From: Bdellovibrionales bacterium
GTDB taxonomy: Bacteria; Bdellovibrionota; UBA1018; CAIPTA01
Direction: 5' to 3'
Length of the DNA stretch: 10,771 bases
NCBI GenBank assembly: GCA_021730855.1
Contig: JAKFYM010000157.1
Coordinates: forward strand, 1-10,771
The position numbers and the translations under genes were made by a program. Positions 1 through 6,226 of this stretch are shown piece by piece (position 1 is the stretch's first letter; the number at the start of each line of letters is the position of its first letter). The notes below the pieces were generated by a model. That model was not told where the DNA came from. It did no database searches and was given only the letters and a program-made list of their open reading frames with translations.

Positions 1-1
1 A

Positions 2-49
2 TCCCCCACGGTGGTGCCCTATCTGGCCGCCGAAGCTGGGAATTTTTAG
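2..49 (+). CDS. C-terminal tail of an unidentified upstream gene (partial)
   Basis: The window opens inside a reading frame that ends at TAG 47-49 and encodes the tail SPTVVPYLAAEAGNF. This frame is preferred over the overlapping open frame starting at base 1 (open to about 149) for two reasons. Its third codon positions are richer in G and C, like the neighbouring genes. Its stop also coincides with the strong ribosome binding site AGGAGAG of the next gene, a common arrangement inside operons. Too little is visible to assign a family. Because it lies 12 bases upstream of the small peptide gene on the same strand, it is probably co-transcribed with it and could belong to the same peptide locus; that is inference. 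Confidence 0.5.
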   Translation, partial: SPTVVPYLAAEAGNF

Positions 50-61
50 GAGAGAAAGCGG

Positions 62-241
62 ATGAAGAAAAAATATGTTCCTCCAGCCGTGAGCGTGGTG
101 CGCATGAACCCGGAACAGGCCGTGCTTTCGGTTTGCAGCACTACGAGTAAAAACAATAAGGCCACGGGCAATGGCACGCGTTGCCGGTCGGATCATTGCA
201 AAAAGCGGGAAAATAGTGGGGATAGCATGGGTCGGTCCTAG
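62..241 (+). CDS. small peptide, candidate RiPP precursor
   Basis: A 59-residue peptide preceded by AGGAGAG at 48-54, seven bases before ATG 62, so translation is well supported. Residues 1-24 look like a leader: a lysine-rich start, then Y5-V-P-P8-A-V10, matching the YxxP-plus-hydrophobic pattern recognised by PqqD-like/RRE domains in lasso and other RiPP systems, then NPEQAVLSV. Residues 25-59 are unlike a folded enzyme: rich in Ser, Thr, Asn, Gly, Lys and Arg, with Cys25, Cys41 and Cys46, and a C-terminal Ser59. It has no hydrophobic signal peptide. It follows another gene by 12 bases and meets the convergent peptidase-like/nucleotidyltransferase gene at a shared CTAG. A lasso register is conceivable (Gly36 or Asn37 as first core residue, Asp44 as ring acceptor at position 9 or 8), but no cyclase is in view. 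The precursor role is inferred from leader pattern, composition and neighbours; a plain hypothetical small protein is the alternative. Confidence 0.72.
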   Translation: MKKKYVPPAVSVVRMNPEQAVLSVCSTTSKNNKATGNGTRCRSDHCKKRENSGDSMGRS

Positions 242-1476
242 TCGACGACAGCCATGCGCCTACGCCCCGAATCCATATACAATCGCAGAAATCCCCCGTC
301 ACTCACCAGGTACTGCAGCACCTTCTTCGGAAAGCCATAGAGGTTCAGCTCAAACTGGTGGAGGAAAAATTCTTTGGCCAGCCAAAGCTTGGCGCGTTGC
401 CAGAGCGAGAGGCCGTGTTCCACCCCTTGGGCATAGTCGCGATTCCACCAGGCATCTACACCTGCGAGCACAAAGGCCATAGCTAACTGACTTTTGGTTT
501 TTTGTGCGGCCAGGAGGAGGCTCGCAGAATCTGGAGCTTCCTGCTCGAGGAGAAGATAAATATCGAGCACGCTTTGGCCATGGCGCCCCCAATGGGTCAC
601 GGCGTGGGCGCAAAGGTAGGCGATCTGCTCCGCCCGGGATTCTGTTCCTTGCAAGAAAGGCTGCGAATCAAAAGCATAACGATTTTCCTGGAAGAGGGAG
701 CGATGGACTTCCACGCAAATGCCGGTGCTCTCGGAGGTGAGTGTGGTTTGGTGATAGAAGGACGCGATTTCCTGGTTTGCTTTGGTCCAGCGGAATCCTT
801 TCTGGGCAAGCGCCTGCGCGGAGTTTTGGTATGCCTTTTCGTCCACGAGCACGTCCACGTCGCCCATCACTCGTAAAAAAGGTTCGGGATAGAGTGCGCG
901 CAAGGCCGCGCCCTTGAGGAATCGTTTTTGAGGGAAGAGGGCGTCTAGCTCGGCGATGGTGGCGGAAATTTTTTCTGCGCGCAGCACGTCTTCTTGCAGG
1001 GCCTGCGCGAGGATTTCTTGGTAGGGACACTCTTCCCAGAGGCCCGTGCGTTTGAGGCCGTAGGCAAAGAGCGAGAGGAAATTGTGTCGTAGGCAGAGCG
1101 CAAAAATCTTTTCCCATGGCCAGTAGAGGGAAGCATTTTTCGGCGCGGGGATGGATTCGGCGCGGCAGGCAAGGGCGCTGAGGCCAAAGGCAATTTCCCA
1201 AGCCGGAGGAGGAGAGGCCCGGGAGAGCAGGCGGGGAGAGGGGAAAAAATCCGTGGTTTTGGCCACAGTTTCGCCTCGAGGCTGTCGATCCCCCCGGAAT
1301 TGCCAGTCTTCCTGCTTGCCAACGCATCGATGCAGCACAAGCTCCGGAAAACGAAAAGCGTACACGTTGCCAGGGCGAGGGGGTTCCGGGAGCGCCGCAA
1401 GCTCCAGCACATCGCCCTCGCGCAGGAGGGGCTCCATGCTTCTTCCGCGCACTGTGGCGGTGATTCCATTCTCCAT
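238..1476 (-). CDS. S24/S26 peptidase-like domain fused to a nucleotidyltransferase
   Basis: A 412-residue soluble protein with two domains. Residues 1-70 resemble the S24/S26 (LexA/signal peptidase) fold: VRGRSMEPLLREGDVL carries the family Ser (Ser13), VLHRCV the His (His49) that replaces Lys in SipW/Sec11-type enzymes, and FRGDRQ the distal Asp (Asp63). From about residue 110 to the end it resembles the uncharacterised nucleotidyltransferase family NTP_transf_5: FLKGAAL near 186, then RVMGDVDVLV with the paired Asp206 and Asp208 expected to hold metal, VEVHRSLF near 258, and THWGRHGQSVLDIYLLL near 295. Such nucleotidyltransferases occur beside RiPP precursors, for example in the paeninodin lasso locus. 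Here the two activities, as I recall usually separate genes, share one chain. ATG 1476 was chosen; an in-frame TTG at 1482 is possible, and neither has a clear ribosome binding site. No transmembrane anchor is visible, so true signal peptidase activity is doubtful. Confidence 0.82.
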   Translation of the reverse strand: MENGITATVRGRSMEPLLREGDVLELAALPEPPRPGNVYAFRFPELVLHRCVGKQEDWQFRGDRQPRGETVAKTTDFFPSPRLLSRASPPPAWEIAFGLSALACRAESIPAPKNASLYWPWEKIFALCLRHNFLSLFAYGLKRTGLWEECPYQEILAQALQEDVLRAEKISATIAELDALFPQKRFLKGAALRALYPEPFLRVMGDVDVLVDEKAYQNSAQALAQKGFRWTKANQEIASFYHQTTLTSESTGICVEVHRSLFQENRYAFDSQPFLQGTESRAEQIAYLCAHAVTHWGRHGQSVLDIYLLLEQEAPDSASLLLAAQKTKSQLAMAFVLAGVDAWWNRDYAQGVEHGLSLWQRAKLWLAKEFFLHQFELNLYGFPKKVLQYLVSDGGFLRLYMDSGRRRMAVVD

Positions 1477-1499
1477 AGCCAAAATGCTACCATGGCTTG

Positions 1500-2084
1500 G
1501 TGCTAGACATCAGGCAAGTTTCCAAATGCTTTGGCGAGCGCAGGCTCTTTGCCGGAGCAGATCTCCAGCTTTTGCAGCCCGGTCTCTACGGGCTTGAAGC
1601 TCCCAACGGCAGCGGCAAGACTTCGCTTCTGCGGATGATTGTGGGCACCCTCCTCGCAGATGCTGGAGAAATTTTCTGGCAAGGAAAGCCAAGTCACCTG
1701 CAGAAAAGACAAATTGGGATTGTCGAAGATGGTGGTTTTTATGATCGTCTCACCGTGCGCCAGAACTTGGAGTTCTTTGCTTCGCTCTACGGCTTACGGA
1801 GCTGGAGGCTCGATCCTTTTACTTTAGATTTTCTCGACCTGCCTTACGAGCAGTGTTCCTTGGGCATGAAACAAAAGGTCAGGATCACCCGCGCCCTCTT
1901 GCACGAGCCAGAACTCTTGCTGCTTGATGAGCCAGAAAATGGGCTCGACCAAAAATCACGCCGGCTCTTCCGCGCTTGGCTAGAGGACTGGCTGAAGGGC
2001 CGTTATGCGCTGGTGGTGCAACATGACCATAGCTTCGGCAAAAAAATCCAGATCATAGAGGGGCGATTTCAATGCTCTTTCTGA
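1500..2084 (+). CDS. ABC transporter ATP-binding protein (ABC-2 export type)
   Basis: A 194-residue nucleotide-binding subunit that would power the permease encoded next. Counting from the GTG start, it has Walker A APNGSGKTS (about 35-43), the motif CSLGMKQKVRITRAL as ABC signature (about 119-133), Walker B LLLLDEP followed by ENGLD (about 139-150), and a switch histidine in VVQHDH. The segment IGIVEDGGFYDRLTV holds the Q-loop; Glu/Asp stand where Gln is common, as in many CcmA/drug-export ATPases. It is short for the family, which usually exceeds 220 residues, and ends soon after the H-loop. GTG 1500 gives the family-like start MLDIRQVSK; TTG 1497 is the alternative, and neither has a good ribosome binding site. 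The stop overlaps the permease start by 13 bases, so the two are translationally coupled. The substrate is unknown; export of the neighbouring peptide is an inference from position. Confidence 0.9.
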   Translation: MLDIRQVSKCFGERRLFAGADLQLLQPGLYGLEAPNGSGKTSLLRMIVGTLLADAGEIFWQGKPSHLQKRQIGIVEDGGFYDRLTVRQNLEFFASLYGLRSWRLDPFTLDFLDLPYEQCSLGMKQKVRITRALLHEPELLLLDEPENGLDQKSRRLFRAWLEDWLKGRYALVVQHDHSFGKKIQIIEGRFQCSF

Positions 2085-2890
2085 TCGCTTACCTCAAGCG
2101 CACCCTACGCGAGCGTTTTGCCTTGCGGCTTTCGTTTGCTCTAGAAATTCTTTCCACCTGCGCCATGCTTGCGGTCTTTTTGTTGATTGATCGTTTCCAA
2201 TCCTCGCTATTGGGGAGTGAGCGCTTGGCCGAAGCCGCTAGCCAGCTGGGCACCACGTATTTTGGGTACGTGGCCCTAGGATTGGCGGTCTCCGAATTGT
2301 CGCAATCCAATCTTGGCGGCATTCTCGGGCAGTTTCATTTTGAAAAACAAAGCCGCACCCTGCCCGTGCTGTTGGCGGCGCCGCTTTCGCTCTGGCGCTG
2401 GGCTTTGGTGGCTGGGGCAGGAAACCTGCTCTCGGCCCTCTTTCGTGCCGTTCTAATTTTTGGACTCGCCGTGGGGGTTTTGCGGTTGGAGGTGGGAAGC
2501 TTTTCTGTTCCCCTTCTATGCGCTGTGCTTTTCTTGGCGGTGCCTGCGCTCTGGGCCTTGGCGATTCTTTGTTTGGTGGCTGCACTGCTTTTGCGGCGAG
2601 GCGATCCCTTGGGGTTTGTGCTCGGAATTCTTTTTGATCTCTGTGGGGGGGTGTATGCGCCCGTGAGTGTGCTCCCGGGTTTTGCACAGGAAATTTCTCG
2701 CTGGATTCCGCTCGGGCCCGCGCTCGAGGCCACCCATAAGGTGGTATACGCGGGAGCCGGTTGGAGCGAGGTGAGTCCCCTCCTCGTACGGCTAGTGGTA
2801 CTAGGATCCGTGTATTTGCCCATTGCGTATTTGCTTCTGCAATGGGCCGACAAACGCGCCCGGAAACGTGGATTCTACCACCTCACCTAA
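2072..2890 (+). CDS. ABC-2 type transporter permease
   Basis: A 272-residue inner-membrane protein forming the channel for the ATPase encoded just upstream. About six hydrophobic segments are visible (roughly residues 18-40, 60-80, 108-136, 145-174, 178-200 and 237-258). The stretch GGVYAPVSVLPGFAQEISR (191-209) followed by WIPLGPALEATH is the conserved C-terminal segment of ABC-2 permeases such as those of drug, polysaccharide and bacteriocin exporters. The C-terminus is basic (KRARKRG). ATG 2072 lies inside the end of the ATPase gene and has GAGGGG (2058-2063) as ribosome binding site, so the start is secure. The last codons and stop also form the left arm of an inverted repeat that reaches the ribosome binding site of the next gene. 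The cargo cannot be read from the sequence. Confidence 0.88.
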   Translation: MLFLIAYLKRTLRERFALRLSFALEILSTCAMLAVFLLIDRFQSSLLGSERLAEAASQLGTTYFGYVALGLAVSELSQSNLGGILGQFHFEKQSRTLPVLLAAPLSLWRWALVAGAGNLLSALFRAVLIFGLAVGVLRLEVGSFSVPLLCAVLFLAVPALWALAILCLVAALLLRRGDPLGFVLGILFDLCGGVYAPVSVLPGFAQEISRWIPLGPALEATHKVVYAGAGWSEVSPLLVRLVVLGSVYLPIAYLLLQWADKRARKRGFYHLT

Positions 2891-2952
2891 AATCTGATGT
2901 CTAAACTTTAAACATTTTTGCGCCAGCACCGATAGGTAGTTAGGGTGAGGTG
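2879..2952 (+). promoter_or_regulatory. inverted repeat pairing the permease stop region with the next gene's RBS
   Basis: CACCTCACC (2879-2887) pairs perfectly with GGTGAGGTG (2944-2952). Skipping G2943, TAA (2888-2890) pairs with TTA (2940-2942), giving 12 base pairs with one bulge and a loop of about 49 bases. The right arm contains most of the GAGGTGAT ribosome binding site (2947-2954) of the Wzc-like gene at 2960. In a transcript spanning both genes the stem would mask that site until ribosomes finishing the permease open it. It has no U-tract, so it is not an intrinsic terminator. The rest of the 69-base gap shows no convincing promoter. The regulatory role is inference. Confidence 0.4.
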
Positions 2953-2959
2953 ATCAAGG

Positions 2960-4957
2960 ATGAGGCGCAGATCCCAAATGACGAACGAGGATTTCGGAGT
3001 GTACGAACTCCTCGAGTTTTTTTTCCGCAGCTGGAAGGCGATGGCCGGCTTCGTGGTCGTTGTCATTTGTGTCACGGTTTGGCAGTTCCGCGAAAACCCT
3101 TCCTATACCGCTTCGAGCGTGATCCTGATCGAAAGCTCGCGCTCCAGCACGGCGCAAGCGATTGCCGAAAAAATCAGCGGCCTCAATACCGGCTATTCCG
3201 AAGATTCCGAGCAACGCATTGAAAAATACCTGCTCCTCCTTTCGAGCCGAAGTTTCGCCGAAGACGTGGCCAAGCAGCTCAAGCGCGAATTCAAAGACCA
3301 CGAATTTCTGACCTTACTCGGCGAACCTACCGCAAATCTTTCCGAAGAGGTGCTGAGCGCGGTGAGTTTTGACCGCGATGTTTCCGACACCATCCGCGTC
3401 TCGCTCTCGCTCAGTGATCCCGAAAAAGCAGTGCTGGCTCTGAATGTGGTGGTGGATGCGATCGTGAAGGCAATCGTGGATCGTGAATCCAAAGATCTTT
3501 CCGTAGCCAAAACATTCCTCGAGGGGCAGGCCGGGGAGCTCGAAGCCTTGATTGAGGAGCTCGATGAAAATATTGCCAATAATTTCCGTGCTTCGATGGA
3601 TCGCAAGAGCAGGCTGCTTGGGCAAGAAGCGGCGGCCGCGAATGGCGATCTCGAAAAGACGCTGATGGAGCTGCGGCTAGAGCTTTCCGAGACCAAAGTC
3701 TTGGCGGCGCGGGCCGAAGAAGCCGCCAAGAGCGAAACCTTTTCCCCCACGGATAAATATGGCGCTCTTTCCTCGGCGGCTAGTTTCAAACGCAAGGCCC
3801 AGCTCCTGCAACTGAAGATCGAAACCAACGAGAAAATGCTCGCGGGCCTCTTGCGGAAAGAGCGGTCCCGCCCTCAGGATGAAAAAGCCACCGCAGATCT
3901 TTATAAAAAGAAAGAAATGGAATACCAGCTGCTCTCCGACCTGAAAAAAGAAATGATGGCGCTCGATATCCAAAAAATCTCGGCCCAGAACAAAGTGCGT
4001 TTGCTTGAGCGCGCGGTGCCAGGTTCCGCCCGGGCGAGCCGCAGCCTGCTTTCGGCCCTGGTGAAGCGTTCGGTCTTTGCGGCCGTGATTGCCGCCCTCA
4101 CCGTTTTCCTATGGGATATATACAGCCCGGTGATTCGCGGCCGTCGCGACCTGAACGGATTTCGCATCGCCTATTTTGGCAGCCTGCCGAATATGGACCG
4201 CCGCCGCCGCCGCAACTGGATCAAGTCGATGATCTTCTTCCAGGGCTCCTTTCGCCGCGGGAAAAAGGACTTCATGCACTTTATCGACTACGAACACGAT
4301 TCCTACCACGACATTATTTTCAAAAACATTCGGGCGCGCCTGATGAACTATCGCTTGGAAAATGGCCAAGCTCCGCATGTGATCGCGGTGATGAGCCCGA
4401 ATCCCGGCGAAGGCAAAACTTCGCTCGCCAGAAACTTGGCGAAATCTCTTTCGATGGGCGGCAAGCGAGTGTTGCTCATTGATGCCGACCTAAGGCGCCG
4501 TGCCCTCAGCGCGGCGATGCGCTTCACCGATGGCACCGGGCTCACGGAATATTTGACGGAACCTAAGGCCGATCCAGCACATCCGATGGTGAAGAATATC
4601 GGAAAAAATCTCGATATGTTTCCCGCCGGGCAGTATGCCTCGCATGTGTCGGAGTTATTCGGTACCAAACATTTCCAGGAGCTGATCGAAGCCATGCGCG
4701 CGCACTACGATTTTGTGGTGCTCGACACTCCGCCGGCTCTGCCTTATTCCGAGGTCACCGCGATCGCGGGCGTTTCGGATCTGGTGTTGCTCTCGGTGCG
4801 CGTGAAAAAAACCAAGCTCGATACGGTAGACCAGGTGCTAGACAAATTGCAGTTCGGCCTCAAAACGCCTATTGGCTACGTGCTCAATATGCATGAGGAA
4901 GGGAATCTTCTTTCGTACTATCCGTACTATTCTCAAAATCGGCGCCCCGCTGCTTAA
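2960..4957 (+). CDS. Wzc-like polysaccharide co-polymerase / BY-kinase (tyrosine autokinase)
   Basis: A 665-residue inner-membrane protein that controls chain length and export of a surface polysaccharide. The first transmembrane segment (about 26-42) is followed by a Wzz-type region (TASSVILIES), a long charged coiled-coil periplasmic section (about 175-350) and a second transmembrane segment (368-387). The cytoplasmic part has the BY-kinase set: Walker A SPNPGEGKTSLARN (479-492), Walker A' VLLIDADLRRR (504-514), Walker B FVVLDTPPAL (585-594), and a short tyrosine cluster YYPYYS (653-658) likely to be autophosphorylated. The Pro-rich motif usual before the second membrane segment is reduced (AVPGSARAS). 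A run of five Arg (414-418) marks the inner face. ATG 2960 is chosen over ATG 2978 because GAGGTGAT lies at the right distance. It overlaps the convergent membrane gene by 74 bases. Catalytic motifs look intact; which polymer it serves is unknown. Confidence 0.9.
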   Translation: MRRRSQMTNEDFGVYELLEFFFRSWKAMAGFVVVVICVTVWQFRENPSYTASSVILIESSRSSTAQAIAEKISGLNTGYSEDSEQRIEKYLLLLSSRSFAEDVAKQLKREFKDHEFLTLLGEPTANLSEEVLSAVSFDRDVSDTIRVSLSLSDPEKAVLALNVVVDAIVKAIVDRESKDLSVAKTFLEGQAGELEALIEELDENIANNFRASMDRKSRLLGQEAAAANGDLEKTLMELRLELSETKVLAARAEEAAKSETFSPTDKYGALSSAASFKRKAQLLQLKIETNEKMLAGLLRKERSRPQDEKATADLYKKKEMEYQLLSDLKKEMMALDIQKISAQNKVRLLERAVPGSARASRSLLSALVKRSVFAAVIAALTVFLWDIYSPVIRGRRDLNGFRIAYFGSLPNMDRRRRRNWIKSMIFFQGSFRRGKKDFMHFIDYEHDSYHDIIFKNIRARLMNYRLENGQAPHVIAVMSPNPGEGKTSLARNLAKSLSMGGKRVLLIDADLRRRALSAAMRFTDGTGLTEYLTEPKADPAHPMVKNIGKNLDMFPAGQYASHVSELFGTKHFQELIEAMRAHYDFVVLDTPPALPYSEVTAIAGVSDLVLLSVRVKKTKLDTVDQVLDKLQFGLKTPIGYVLNMHEEGNLLSYYPYYSQNRRPAA

Positions 4958-6209
4958 AGATCCCCGACGTATAGGTGAGCAGCATCAGGAGGGCGGGCAG
5001 GACTTGGAGCTTAAAACGCACCGAGGAGCCTAGGTTCTGCGGGGAAATGAACGCATATAAAGCCGCCCACAAAATCACGTAGCAGCCAAACCACAACACC
5101 ACCGGATGGTTCCAGTACGGGCGATTTTTGTAGCGTAAGGACTGCCACAGCAAATAGAGCAAAAAGAGATTCTCGAGCCCGGCCAAAAGTCCAAAAGGCG
5201 AGAGCACATCCCAAGGCAAGGGGCGAAAAAGGGCCGTGAACATTCCGTAAGGAAGGAAGAGTAGCACCGAGCTCAAGCTCGTGAGTTCGGGCACCGAGCC
5301 GGCGGATCCCCCTTTTTGCCAGGAGCGCGACACTCGGTTCATCTGGTCGGTGAGGGCCTCGGCATTTTCAATCGCCAGGCTTTTGCCGAAGTAACGCAAG
5401 GAATAGAGGCAGACAATGCCTAGGATCCCGATCAGAAAAAGCCGCAAGAGCAGGTGACGCACGCGCAGCACCGCCACCATCGCAAAGGGCAGGAGAAAGA
5501 GCGGCACCATCCACAAGCGCAGGAAGGAGAGGAACAAAAGCCCGAGCGCTAGGATCACCAGATAGGCAAGCCGCTTCTCTTTCAAATAGCCAAGCACCCC
5601 ATAAAAGGCGATGCAGATGCCAAGCAGGTTCACGGGGTCTTTGCCCAAGATCGAAGACCAAAAAAGCACGGAGGGAAAAAGCCCGATATACAGCAAGAGC
5701 GAGGGTTTCACCTCCTGCGAATAATTGGCTAGGCCGCGATAAAATAGATAAACCCCCATCAGGCCGAGGAAGGAGGAAAGCACCTTGAGCGCATGGTAAG
5801 AGGCCGTGCGAAAGATTTCATGCTCGAGCCACCAGAGGGCGCCCACCAGATTTTCAGTGCCATTGCCCCAGCCTAACTGGAAGTTGGCAAAGGAGGTCTG
5901 CGAACGTTGAAAGTACCAATAGGCATCGAGGCCATAGTTCCATTCGTAGAGCAGCATCAGGCTCAAGGTCATGGTAGCTTTGACAGCCCAGAGGAGGAGG
6001 AGGTTGCGTTTGTCTGCGGGGCGAGCGGGGAACAAAAAGAGCAGCAGCCAGAGCCCTGAGGCCACGGCCACGCCCTTGAGGAAATCAGAAGAACGGTCTG
6101 TTTGGGGAATGCGGTAGCCGAGCCACTCCACGATATCGAGAAAATAGGGCAGGCCTAAGGCGAAGGCCGCAGCCCAGAGCACAAAAAAGACATTCCGAAA
6201 TTTTTGCAT
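4884..6209 (-). CDS. multi-pass membrane protein, putative polysaccharide polymerase-like
   Basis: A 441-residue integral membrane protein with about ten hydrophobic segments: residues 8-24, 45-61, 72-88, 140-157, 171-186, 192-208, 214-248 (two), 253-270, 312-329, 340-356, 370-388 and 401-416. Two larger loops stand out. One, around 89-120, holds the motif YGLDAYWYF; another, hydrophilic, lies at about 275-310. The segment LFPSVLFWSSILGKDPVNLL (178-197) resembles proteins annotated as Wzy/EpsG-like or oligosaccharide repeat-unit polymerases, and the end is a soluble tail from 418. The family call rests on topology and these patterns only, so a GT-C-like glycosyltransferase is possible. Its gene starts 17 bases after pstB on the same strand, suggesting it is the last gene of the phosphate operon, and overlaps the Wzc-like gene tail to tail. 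The AAGGGGA before ATG is unusually close to the start. Confidence 0.75.
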   Translation of the reverse strand: MQKFRNVFFVLWAAAFALGLPYFLDIVEWLGYRIPQTDRSSDFLKGVAVASGLWLLLFLFPARPADKRNLLLLWAVKATMTLSLMLLYEWNYGLDAYWYFQRSQTSFANFQLGWGNGTENLVGALWWLEHEIFRTASYHALKVLSSFLGLMGVYLFYRGLANYSQEVKPSLLLYIGLFPSVLFWSSILGKDPVNLLGICIAFYGVLGYLKEKRLAYLVILALGLLFLSFLRLWMVPLFLLPFAMVAVLRVRHLLLRLFLIGILGIVCLYSLRYFGKSLAIENAEALTDQMNRVSRSWQKGGSAGSVPELTSLSSVLLFLPYGMFTALFRPLPWDVLSPFGLLAGLENLFLLYLLWQSLRYKNRPYWNHPVVLWFGCYVILWAALYAFISPQNLGSSVRFKLQVLPALLMLLTYTSGIFKQRGADFENSTDSTKEDSLPHAY

Positions 6210-6226
6210 TCCCCTTTAGGGTAGCA

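Noticed and set aside
171..876. Plus-strand open frames opposite the nucleotidyltransferase fusion (for example 171-482 and 502-876).
   Set aside because: They lie antisense to a protein with clear domain motifs, have no ribosome binding sites of note, and their translations show no family pattern; they are frame shadows.
238..1476. Calling the S24/S26 domain a LexA-type repressor or a true signal peptidase.
   Set aside because: No helix-turn-helix region precedes it and no membrane anchor is present; the fused nucleotidyltransferase and the peptide gene fit a peptide-processing role better.
945..1493. Minus-strand open frame starting at ATG 1494 with a longer leader than the chosen fusion gene.
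   Set aside because: It is in a different frame from the S24/S26 and nucleotidyltransferase motifs, and its product is Arg/Pro/Ser-rich, as expected for an off-frame read.
2238..2853. Minus-strand open frames of 149 and 172 codons opposite the permease gene.
   Set aside because: Their products are Pro/Arg/Lys-rich with no domain, the usual shadow of a Leu/Ala/Gly-rich membrane protein gene.
2879..2952. Reading the inverted repeat as an intrinsic terminator for the ABC exporter operon.
   Set aside because: The loop is about 49 bases and no U-tract follows the right arm; it overlaps the next ribosome binding site instead.
3193..3828. 211-codon minus-strand open frame, very rich in Ser, opposite the Wzc-like gene.
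   Set aside because: The serine and arginine bias comes from reading the GC-rich coiled-coil codons on the opposite strand; no start signal or domain is visible.
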